Positions 24,269 to 32,181 of a stretch of 41,675 nt of DNA are shown in pieces. The stretch spans positions 1 to 41,675 of the forward strand of contig CAIYYT010000120.1 of assembly GCA_903930455.1 (NCBI GenBank), written 5' to 3'. Each line of letters opens with the position of its first letter. Position 1 is the first letter of the stretch. Position numbers and translations under genes: made by a program. Under the pieces are notes generated by a model. It was not told the DNA's origin. It worked only from the letters and a program-made list of their open reading frames with translations, and did no database searches. This DNA comes from an uncultured bacterium. GTDB lineage: Bacteria; Zixibacteria; MSB-5A5; CAIYYT01.

Positions 24269-25981
24269 TTAGTAAATCCCGCTGGTTTTTATCGGTTTGT
24301 AGGGAGGCGGCAAAATCGGCGGTTTCTGCTGCTCCTTGGACTTCTTCTCGACTTCCATTGAAGCGACCAGGATGCTGGGGGCAACAGCCGAAACCGGCAC
24401 CATACCCGACTCAGCACCACAGGTGCCGTTGAAGGCATCGTAATCATTGCCGGTGGCGATGATCTGCTCGAAACTCGCCAAGGGAGTGCCGACAATATCG
24501 ACGCCCCGAATCGCCTCCATCGGTCTGCCATCCGTGTAGTACTTGTACACCAACAGCGGAATGACTTTGAACGCCTGTGGGCCAGATCGCCCAGTTGATG
24601 TAAAACCGCCGGAGATATCATTGAAGATCAGTCCATACGGCTTGCCCTGTTTGCGACATTCTTCTTTGAGCAGCGTCAGAAGCGAGTCGAACGGCAATTC
24701 CTTGGTGGAACGAACCATGAGATTCCCCTGCCGAGAGACTACCGACCTGCCCGCTTGTTTGCGGCCATGAGCGTTGGAGACCGGGAATCCGCGCACCGGC
24801 GAACGTGACATCAGAAAGCTCTTCAGGACGCCATTATCGACTACGGTCACTTTCTCGGTTTTAACACCCTGGTCGTCGTAGAGGTAGTGTCCACGCAGGA
24901 ATTCGCCATTGAACTCCGACAATGTCGGGTCATCGAAAACACTGATAAAGTCGGGAAGGATTTTCTGATTGACTTTCTTCGCGAAGGTCTGTCCTTCAGA
25001 TTCGGATTTCTGGCGATGGCCTTCAATCCGATGACCGAAGATCTCATGGAAATAGACACCGGCGGCGCGATTGACCAGGATTGCCGGGCCAGAATACGGT
25101 TCCGCCAATGGGGCCTTCAACAGCACCTCCAACTCTCCGACCAGCCGGTGGATGGTCTTCACTACCACCGAATCAGTAGGCAGTCCGTCCATGGTTGCGG
25201 CGTCAAATCCTTCAAAGCGCTGGATTTGCATGCCGTCAGTGCACGTTCCTGAACAGAAAACGCTCAGCCGGACGTACGCTTGGCCTTGTTGAATCGAGGA
25301 ACCTTCGCTAGACACAAAGTAGCGATTGTCGTTGGTGATAGACATATTGACGGAGGAATTCTCGACAAATGGATAGTCCTTGAAAATGGCGCTCAATTCG
25401 CGCAATCGGGTTTCCCAGGCGGCCGTGTCGCAGGTAACTGCAACTGTGGAGCCGACGAAAACATTCGGTTTTTCGACGGAGAAATCCGCCGAAGTGTCTT
25501 CCTGCTCGACCATCACATCTTGATTTGTCTTAACCTTGGTATACTGTTCCAACGCCGTCTTGTATTCGTTGTCAGTTGCTTCCCAGATAGCCGTGCGGAT
25601 CGCCTTTTCGTCATCCTGCAAGGGCAACATCGTAGGCCCGCCGATGAAGGAGCCGTAATCGTAGCTGCCACGAATTTCGCGAGTGTTGTCGAGTCGATAG
25701 TCGCCGCAGCGCAGGTCCATATCGAGGATACGCGAGCGCGAGTAATCATCCATGCTGATCGCCCCATATGTGGCGCTGATCGTTCGCCTTTCAGTGTCGG
25801 TAACCTGATAGCTCAGGAAATACATCGGTACTGAGTCGGCATGAGCCAGCGTTTTCACCGAGCGATCCAACTCGGTTTTCATTGCAGTCAAGAGCGGTGA
25901 CTGCTCGACTGCGTAGAGAGAGGAGACTGCCAGCAACAAGATTGCCGTCAACAGCAGTCCTGCCGATCGTGTCCGCTTCAT
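24269..25981 (-). CDS. Exported TldD-like metalloprotease, zinc site intact
   Basis: 570 residues with a Sec signal peptide (about 1-24, SSLYA/VEQ). The family core contains AAGVYFHEIFGHRIEGH (zinc-motif residues His312, Glu313, His317), then PDFISVFDDPTL, GHYLYDDQG and SNAHGRKQAGRSVVSRQGNL. The C-terminal GTCGAESGMVPV contains Cys521 where the TldD Cys ligand is expected. All elements of an active zinc protease are present, but the protein should act outside the cytoplasm, unlike E. coli TldD. AGGAG lies seven bases before the ATG. It is first in a two-gene operon with the inactive exported partner, and is divergent from a receiver-domain gene. Both exported proteins end in Pro/Lys-rich tails. 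Confidence 0.88.
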   Translation of the reverse strand: MKRTRSAGLLLTAILLLAVSSLYAVEQSPLLTAMKTELDRSVKTLAHADSVPMYFLSYQVTDTERRTISATYGAISMDDYSRSRILDMDLRCGDYRLDNTREIRGSYDYGSFIGGPTMLPLQDDEKAIRTAIWEATDNEYKTALEQYTKVKTNQDVMVEQEDTSADFSVEKPNVFVGSTVAVTCDTAAWETRLRELSAIFKDYPFVENSSVNMSITNDNRYFVSSEGSSIQQGQAYVRLSVFCSGTCTDGMQIQRFEGFDAATMDGLPTDSVVVKTIHRLVGELEVLLKAPLAEPYSGPAILVNRAAGVYFHEIFGHRIEGHRQKSESEGQTFAKKVNQKILPDFISVFDDPTLSEFNGEFLRGHYLYDDQGVKTEKVTVVDNGVLKSFLMSRSPVRGFPVSNAHGRKQAGRSVVSRQGNLMVRSTKELPFDSLLTLLKEECRKQGKPYGLIFNDISGGFTSTGRSGPQAFKVIPLLVYKYYTDGRPMEAIRGVDIVGTPLASFEQIIATGNDYDAFNGTCGAESGMVPVSAVAPSILVASMEVEKKSKEQQKPPILPPPYKPIKTSGIY

Positions 25982-26168
25982 CCTTACACTCCTTTGTTAA
26001 GATTTCCCAGAAGGAACCGGATTATTGTCCTTGTATTTGATCGTAGTTGCACCTGCCACCAGACTTTAAGATAAACTACTTCAGCGGCAAAATGAACGTT
26101 TTTTCACTGCCCCCCGGAGATTGATAATCGGCGCTAAAGATTCCGGCGAACCGCACGATTAATATAGT

Positions 26169-26909
26169 GTGACCAATCAGAAGACAAAAGTGCTGGTTGT
26201 AGACGATGACCCCAATCTCACCGACTTGCTGGTCGATACGTTGGCGGCCATCGGATATGAAGCTTTTGCCGCCGAGTCGGCCAAGACGGCCTTGGAGGTT
26301 CTCCGGAAAGAGCATATCGATTTGGTCGTATCCGACATCAATATGCCGGATATGTCCGGAATTGAGTTGCTTGAAGAGATCAAGAAGGCCAATCGTTATC
26401 TGCCGGTGATGCTGATAACCGGAATTGGCAACGATTCGATCAGGAACCGGGCCTATTCGAGCGGAGCCGACGGTTTTCTTACCAAGCCGTTTCGCATCGG
26501 AACGATTGAGTCGGAGATCGGCAGAATGCTGTCCGGCATCAAACGAACACGCATACTGATCATCGACGACAACGAGGATTTCCTCTCCAGTCTGAAGCAG
26601 CGATTGGAGGATGCCGACAACATCGTTTATCCTTTCGCGACGATTTCAAAAGCCGCAAAGTTCCTAGAGAGCCATACCGTTGATCTGGTAATCACGGACC
26701 TAAAGATGCCGGACGGAGATGGTTTCTCGCTCTTCAACGACCTTCATAAGCGTTACCCCGATCTACCTGTGATAATGGTCAGCGCCTATGCGACGGATGA
26801 CATCCTGGAGAAGATCAAAGAGTCGGGTGTCAGCAAGTTTCTGTCCAAGCCGTTAGATTTCAAAGAGATCGAGACCGTTGTCGCCACGTGCAAGTCAAGA
26901 AGCTCATAG
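26169..26909 (+). CDS. Tandem receiver-domain response regulator without output
   Basis: 246 residues made of two CheY-like domains. REC1 (about 6-120) has acidic cluster Asp12-14, phosphoacceptor Asp56, Thr84 and Lys106. REC2 (about 126-244) has Asp133-134, phosphoacceptor Asp177, Ser205 and Lys227. Both look competent for phosphorylation. No DNA-binding, cyclase or kinase domain follows. The only possible start in frame is GTG at 26169 (a stop codon lies nine bases upstream), and no Shine-Dalgarno precedes it, so translation may be leaderless. It may be a phosphorelay intermediate, a phosphate sink or a protein-interaction switch. It is divergent from the exported TldD-like gene, with 187 bases between. 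Confidence 0.88.
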   Translation: MTNQKTKVLVVDDDPNLTDLLVDTLAAIGYEAFAAESAKTALEVLRKEHIDLVVSDINMPDMSGIELLEEIKKANRYLPVMLITGIGNDSIRNRAYSSGADGFLTKPFRIGTIESEIGRMLSGIKRTRILIIDDNEDFLSSLKQRLEDADNIVYPFATISKAAKFLESHTVDLVITDLKMPDGDGFSLFNDLHKRYPDLPVIMVSAYATDDILEKIKESGVSKFLSKPLDFKEIETVVATCKSRSS

Positions 26910-27045
26910 TCTTTGATCTCGCGCCTCAATCTGCTTTAGCCAACTGACCAACTCACCCTCCCATCTGCAAGAAGATTACGTCATGTGCGTACGGGTGCTT
27001 GATGCGCAGAAATCGCACTACCGTTCAGTTCTTGCCGGGTACGAT

Positions 27046-27852
27046 CTAATTGGTTGTCGCCAGAACACGGATCATCTGGCTGTGGATAGCGCCATTGGAG
27101 GCGAGGAGATGTTCGGAATAGATTGAGAATGGTTCTCCTCGGAAATCAGTAACTTCACCCCCCGCTTGTTTGACAATAAGTGTCGCGGCAGCTGTGTCCC
27201 AGGGATGAAGTTTCAACTCCCAGAATCCGTCAAAGCGCCCCATCGCGAGATAACAGAGATCAAGCGCCGCAGATCCGGCACGACGGATTGCGCGAGCGGT
27301 CTTGGAGAAACTAACAAAGTGATCGAGGTTGTTGATGCTGCTGGTTTGAAGGTCATAGGGAAAGCCGGTGGCCAACATGGACTGGTCGAGACGTCGGTGT
27401 TCACTGACACGAATCAGTCTTCCGTTCAGCCGGGCGGGTTTGTCTCGGACGGCGGTGAACAGTTCATCACGATTTGGATCATACACGCAACCGAGCACAA
27501 TCTCGCCACGCCATTCCAGCGCGATCGAAACGCACCAGATCGGAAACGTATGTGCATAGTTGGTTGTGCCATCAAGCGGATCGATCACCCACTTGTAAGG
27601 AGAATCGTTTTCGACAGCGCTGCCTTCCTCCGTAAGAAATGATGCGTTGGTGAGCAACTTGCGTAGTCGCGTGACAATCAGCTTCTCGCTTCTGAGGTCC
27701 ATTTCGGTTACGAGATTGATTTTCCCCTTGAAGTGCACCAACCGATGGCGGGAGACCTTTCGCAACAGCAGTTTCCCTGCCGCAATTGCCGTGGCGGAGA
27801 CTTCAGGAAGCAACGTTGTCAGTTGAGGTGTGGCAATGGCGGGCCGTTTCAT
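27046..27852 (-). CDS. Inositol monophosphatase-family phosphatase
   Basis: 268 residues of the Mg2+-dependent IMPase/FBPase fold. It has TEMDLRSE (about 49-56), the metal site EEGS (75-78), WVIDPLDGTTNYAH (88-101) with Asp91 and Asp94, GSAALDLCYLAMGRFDGFWE, and HPWDTAAATLIVKQAGGEV near the C-terminus. It hydrolyses sugar or inositol phosphates; SuhB-like, CysQ-like or histidinol-phosphatase activity cannot be separated by eye. It overlaps the stop of the upstream ABC exporter gene by four bases (ATGA), so it is the third gene of that operon, possibly trimming a phosphorylated substrate or only co-transcribed. Confidence 0.92.
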   Translation of the reverse strand: MKRPAIATPQLTTLLPEVSATAIAAGKLLLRKVSRHRLVHFKGKINLVTEMDLRSEKLIVTRLRKLLTNASFLTEEGSAVENDSPYKWVIDPLDGTTNYAHTFPIWCVSIALEWRGEIVLGCVYDPNRDELFTAVRDKPARLNGRLIRVSEHRRLDQSMLATGFPYDLQTSSINNLDHFVSFSKTARAIRRAGSAALDLCYLAMGRFDGFWELKLHPWDTAAATLIVKQAGGEVTDFRGEPFSIYSEHLLASNGAIHSQMIRVLATTN

Positions 27853-29630
27853 ACCGCCTCCTGGTCTTGATATTGAAGCTGGTAAAGACGCCAGTAGACG
27901 CCCTTCTGTCGCAGTAAGTCTTCGTGTTTCCCCTGTTCCACAATTCTACCTTTGTGAAAGACCAGAATTTTGTCGGCTTCCTTAATGGTTGACAGCCGAT
28001 GTGCTACGATTACTGAGGTGCGTCCCTCGAACATCTTTCGTAGCGCTTGCTGAATAATTTGTTCGGTTTCATTATCGACTGAAGATGTTGCCTCGTCCAG
28101 AATCAGTACTTTCGGGTTGCGCGCCAACGCGCGGGCGAAGCTGATCAACTGTCGTTGGCCAACCGAGAGTGAAGTTCCGCGCTCACCAACTCCGTGGTCA
28201 AAGCGCCGCTCCATTTTGTTGATAAACGGAAGCAGTCCGACCTGCTCGGCGGCTTTCGTTACTTGCTCGTCGCTGATATCGTCCGCACCAAGCGAAATAT
28301 TGTCTTTGATGGAGCCGGAAAAGAGGAAAATCTCCTGCGAGACCAGCCCGAAAGCGGAGCGCAAATCGTTCGGATCAAGCTGGTGGATGTCTATACCATT
28401 AAGCTTGATTCTGCCCGAGTTGACGTCATAGAAGCGGCAGAGCAATCCCACGGTCGACGTCTTGCCAGCGCCGGTAGCTCCTACCAGCGCGACTTTTTCG
28501 CCCGGTTTGACGCGGAAATTGATGTCATGCAGAATCAGATTGCCGGGATCGTAGGAGAAATCAACGTGCTCGAATTCGATATCCCCCGTAAACCCCTTCA
28601 GCGGCTGTGGCTGAGCCGGCGCCACGATTTCCGGTTTTGTGTCTAGCACATTGAAGATGCGCTCGGAAGCAGCCATAGCTGATTGTAGGATGTTATAGCT
28701 TTCCGCCAGGTCGCGCATCGGGCGGAAGAACATTTCGACATATTGCAGAAACGCCACCAACGTACCAACCGTCACCACATTTCGCACCACGGAACCACCA
28801 CCATACCAGAGTATCAGCGCCGTGGAAAGAGCACCGATCAGTTCGACAACGGGGAAAAAGATAGCATAGTAGTAGATTGATTTCTGATTTTCGGTGCGGA
28901 GGTCGTTGTTGATCGAACGGTACCGGTTCATCGTCTTCTCTTCCTGCACGAATGCGTGTACTTCGCTCATGCCAGCGAGGCTCTCCTGAGTGTAAGCATT
29001 AAGACGCGCGATAATGATCCTGATTTGTCGGTAAGCCTCGCGGACCCGCTTGCGGAAAACCATCGTGGCGATAACGATCAGAGGCATAATGACGAATGTC
29101 ACAAGAGCCAACCGAGGCGAGATGTAATACATCGCGGCCATGACACCGACAAGTTGCAGGATGTTACCGAGAATTTCGACGACTCCCGATGCAAACAACT
29201 CGTTGAGCGCATTAACGTCGGTGGTCACTCGTGTTAGTAGGCGGCCGGATGGATTCTTGTCGAAAAATTGCAGGTGCATCGATTGCACATGAGCAAATAG
29301 CTGTCGCCGCAAATCGAACATGGCGTGCTGACCGATCCACTCCATGATGTAAAGTTGGCCATAGTCGGTGAAAAATTGCACGAACAAAAACAACATATAG
29401 ATCAAGGCTATCTGCTGAAGACCGCCGAAGTCGGAGGCCGCGATATAGTTGTCGATCGCAATCTTGACCAGATACGGTCCGGCAAGCCCAAACGCCGAAC
29501 TGATCACGAGCAGCGTGATGGCGAGGGCGACATATTTGCGATAGGGTTTCAGATATTGCAGCAGCCGCGACATCAATTTCGAATCATAGCCCTTCCCGAG
29601 CTTGTCTTCTTCACGGTAGTCGTTTGCCAT
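27849..29630 (-). CDS. ABC exporter half-transporter, partner B (consensus ATPase residues, variant signature)
   Basis: 593 residues: a six-helix exporter membrane domain (about 30-320) fused to an ABC domain (about 350-593). Walker A is GATGAGKT (384-391), Walker B KVLILDEA has the catalytic Glu513, and the H-loop is VAHRLS. The signature motif is LSVGQ (488-492) instead of LSGGQ. Because it pairs with a partner whose Walker B Glu is changed, the two proteins together fit an asymmetric heterodimer (BmrCD/TM287-288 type). The start overlaps the partner's stop by one base (TGATG). Substrate unknown: lipid or drug export are both usual for this class. Confidence 0.93.
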   Translation of the reverse strand: MANDYREEDKLGKGYDSKLMSRLLQYLKPYRKYVALAITLLVISSAFGLAGPYLVKIAIDNYIAASDFGGLQQIALIYMLFLFVQFFTDYGQLYIMEWIGQHAMFDLRRQLFAHVQSMHLQFFDKNPSGRLLTRVTTDVNALNELFASGVVEILGNILQLVGVMAAMYYISPRLALVTFVIMPLIVIATMVFRKRVREAYRQIRIIIARLNAYTQESLAGMSEVHAFVQEEKTMNRYRSINNDLRTENQKSIYYYAIFFPVVELIGALSTALILWYGGGSVVRNVVTVGTLVAFLQYVEMFFRPMRDLAESYNILQSAMAASERIFNVLDTKPEIVAPAQPQPLKGFTGDIEFEHVDFSYDPGNLILHDINFRVKPGEKVALVGATGAGKTSTVGLLCRFYDVNSGRIKLNGIDIHQLDPNDLRSAFGLVSQEIFLFSGSIKDNISLGADDISDEQVTKAAEQVGLLPFINKMERRFDHGVGERGTSLSVGQRQLISFARALARNPKVLILDEATSSVDNETEQIIQQALRKMFEGRTSVIVAHRLSTIKEADKILVFHKGRIVEQGKHEDLLRQKGVYWRLYQLQYQDQEAV

Positions 29631-31483
29631 CAGTCCAGCAACTCCAGCTCACTAGCCAACAACTCGCGGCGGATGATTTCATAGTAGCGCCCCTGTTTGG
29701 CGATCAGTTCATCATGCGTGCCGGCTTCAACGATAGTCCCCTGGTCGAGAACCAGAACGCGATCCGCGCGGCGAATGGTTGACGGTCGATGGCTAATCAA
29801 GAGTGTCGTCGTCCTGTGGTCAGCCGTCGATAGATTTTCGAGGATTGACTCCTCCGTTTGTGTGTCAACGGACGAGAAGGCGTCGTCGAAAATCAGGATG
29901 CTTGGTTTTTTGAGCAAAGCCCGGGCGATAGCGGCACGCTGTTTCTGACCGCCGGAAAGGGTGATGCCGCGTTCTCCGAGAATGGTGTCATATTTCTGAG
30001 GGAACGACTCAATTTCGTTGTCCAAAGCCGCTTTGATGGCGGCATCTCTGACAGCTTCCTGATCGACTTGTGGTTGCGAGAAGGCGATATTGGCGGCCAC
30101 GGTGTCGGAAAAAAGATAGGGATCCTGCGCGACCAGGCCGACCATCGTGCGCAGATCGTCAAGAGGAAGCTTGTTGATATCAACGTCGTCGACAAAGATC
30201 GCATTGTCAGCGACCGGATACTTGCGCACCAAGAGAGAAATCAAGGTTGACTTGCCGGAACCGGTCGGCCCAACGATGGCCACGATTTCACCAGGCTGCA
30301 ATTCGAAGCTGATATCGCGCAGCACTTGCCTATTCGTTCCCGGGTAGGTGAAGGAGAGTTTGTTGTAGCGGAGCGTTCCTTCGCCGTGTGACTTTACGAG
30401 ATTGGCGCCGTTGTATACATCAGGTTTCTCGTTCAAGATCGAGTCAATGCGTTCCAGAGAAGCCGTGCCGCGTTGATAGAGGGAAATCACCCAACCGACC
30501 GCCAGCATCGGCCAGATCAACATTTTCAGATAGACCATGAACGCCACAAATTCGCCAAGCGTCAGCGTCTTGTTGATCACTCCATACCCGCCAGCCAGAA
30601 GTACGGTCAGCATGGTTAGTCCAGCGAGAAATTGGATGCTTGGTATAAACAGCGCTCGAATCTTCGCCAACGCCATATTCAAACGCACATATTCCTTGTT
30701 AACTTCGCGGAACTTCTCCTCACGGTAGCTTTCGCGGCGAAACGCTTTGACAATGCGGATACCGGAAAGCGACTCCTGTACAAACGCCGACAGCTTGGAG
30801 AAATGATCTTGTATTTTCATGAAGCGTCGGTGAATTTGCTGACCGACGAGCCACATCGTCAGTGACAAAAGTGGCAATAGAAGCAGCGAATAGAGCGTCA
30901 GACGCGGCGAAATGATCACCATCGAAGAGAAGGCCAGTACCCCGATGATGACCGTATTCATTAGCTGCATGACCGCCGGACCTACCATCATTCGAACAGC
31001 CTCGATGTCATTGGAGGCGCGGGCAATTATGTCACCGGTCGGTGTACGATTGTAGTATGACGCGGAGAGTTTCAGCAGATGCTCGAACAACTCGTTGCGA
31101 AGATCATACTCGATGTGGCGCGACGCCCAGATAAGCGTGCGACGGGCATAAAATCGGAAGACGCCGCCAACCATTGCCAAAGCAACGATTGAAAGCGCAT
31201 ACTTGACGAGCAAGGACTTGACGGCTATGGCGATGACTTCATAGACGGCCTCGCCTGGATACCAGAGAAGGTTCGGTCGAAAGCCTCCGGAACCGGTAGA
31301 AACGACGAAGCTGACGGCGTCGATGCCTTCCTTGAGTAGAAGTGGGGCTATGATGGCAAACCCGCTCGATCCGAGGAGCACCAAGAAGCCCCAGATGAAA
31401 TAGCCGCGATATTTGCGGTAATACTTCAGAATGGTTTGTTGTCGCGCGAAGGGATTGAGATCAGCCACTGAAAGTCTTTTCAC
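29630..31483 (-). CDS. ABC exporter half-transporter, partner A (degenerate Walker B)
   Basis: 617 residues: an exporter membrane domain (about 25-345), with an extracytoplasmic insertion near 60-85, and an ABC domain (about 370-617). Walker A is GPTGSGKST (405-413), the signature is canonical LSGGQ (509-513) and the H-loop is ISHRPS. Walker B reads ILIFDDA, so Asp534 replaces the catalytic Glu. This marks the non-hydrolytic nucleotide site of heterodimeric exporters. The start is GTG at 31483 with no clear ribosome-binding site; a second GTG four codons in is also possible. First gene of a three-gene operon. Confidence 0.92.
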   Translation of the reverse strand: MKRLSVADLNPFARQQTILKYYRKYRGYFIWGFLVLLGSSGFAIIAPLLLKEGIDAVSFVVSTGSGGFRPNLLWYPGEAVYEVIAIAVKSLLVKYALSIVALAMVGGVFRFYARRTLIWASRHIEYDLRNELFEHLLKLSASYYNRTPTGDIIARASNDIEAVRMMVGPAVMQLMNTVIIGVLAFSSMVIISPRLTLYSLLLLPLLSLTMWLVGQQIHRRFMKIQDHFSKLSAFVQESLSGIRIVKAFRRESYREEKFREVNKEYVRLNMALAKIRALFIPSIQFLAGLTMLTVLLAGGYGVINKTLTLGEFVAFMVYLKMLIWPMLAVGWVISLYQRGTASLERIDSILNEKPDVYNGANLVKSHGEGTLRYNKLSFTYPGTNRQVLRDISFELQPGEIVAIVGPTGSGKSTLISLLVRKYPVADNAIFVDDVDINKLPLDDLRTMVGLVAQDPYLFSDTVAANIAFSQPQVDQEAVRDAAIKAALDNEIESFPQKYDTILGERGITLSGGQKQRAAIARALLKKPSILIFDDAFSSVDTQTEESILENLSTADHRTTTLLISHRPSTIRRADRVLVLDQGTIVEAGTHDELIAKQGRYYEIIRRELLASELELLD

Positions 31484-31692
31484 CCGGGTTCTTCATGAGG
31501 AGTAAAGCCATAACAACTAAACTATAACGCCGCAAATCGGCCATTCGACACAGTTATTTTTGCGGGCGATTCGTCATTTCCACACTATTCATCACCCATT
31601 GCGAGTCGCGACAGTGTTCTTGACACTGTACACACCCGCCCTTAGCTTAGGGAAGGTAACATAGTATCTCTTACTCTAATCTCAAGTGATTT
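31484..31692. promoter_or_regulatory. Divergent intergenic region with a 19-bp palindrome
   Basis: ACAGTGT, TCTTG, ACACTGT at 31611-31629 is a perfect 7-bp inverted repeat. It overlaps a TTGACA (31620-31625) that has TAGCTT 17 bases downstream on plus, leading to the Mut7-C gene at 31693. This suits an operator covering a -35 box; the -10 is weak. Confidence 0.4.
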
Positions 31693-32181
31693 ATGCGTTT
31701 TGTCTGTGACAGCACGATGGGCAAACTGGCGCGACTCCTGCGAATGGCTGGATTCGACACGGCTTACGTCAAGGAAGACAACCTGGCACGAGTTCTAGCG
31801 ATCTCCAAAGAAGAGAACAGGTTGATCGTCTCTCGGAATTCCAAATATCTGGAACTGCAGTTGGCGAGCAACTTCCGCCATTTGACGGTTGACAAACCAC
31901 TGGATCAGTTCCGCAAGCTGGTAATTGATTTGCAGATGCAGCTCGACGAGAAGCAATTCCTGACGCGATGTCTGCAATGCAATGAACCGCTGGAGAAGAT
32001 TGCTACCGAAAGAATATCAGAGAGGTTGTATGATTTCGTGGCGCGGACGCAACAGGAGATATTTGTCTGTCCGCGCTGCGATAAACTCTATTGGCGCGCC
32101 ACACACGCTCACGCCATGATCACGAGGCTATTGGCGATCAAATCGGAACTTGATCGGAAGCCTGGCAGTGAGCGCAACTGA
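31693..32181 (+). CDS. Mut7-C RNase-domain protein with zinc ribbon
   Basis: 162 residues. The N-terminus FVCDSTMGKLARLLRMAGFDT is the hallmark of the Mut7-C (DUF82) domain, a PIN-related RNase fold. The C-terminus has a zinc ribbon with Cys93/Cys96 and Cys126/Cys129 and the conserved YWRATHAHAM ending. In relatives the middle motif is usually a TRD-type triplet; here it is SRN (47-49), so a presumed catalytic Asp is replaced by Asn. Activity is therefore uncertain. No ribosome-binding site is evident before the ATG. The last 44 bases overlap the convergent GH57 gene. Confidence 0.85.
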   Translation: MRFVCDSTMGKLARLLRMAGFDTAYVKEDNLARVLAISKEENRLIVSRNSKYLELQLASNFRHLTVDKPLDQFRKLVIDLQMQLDEKQFLTRCLQCNEPLEKIATERISERLYDFVARTQQEIFVCPRCDKLYWRATHAHAMITRLLAIKSELDRKPGSERN

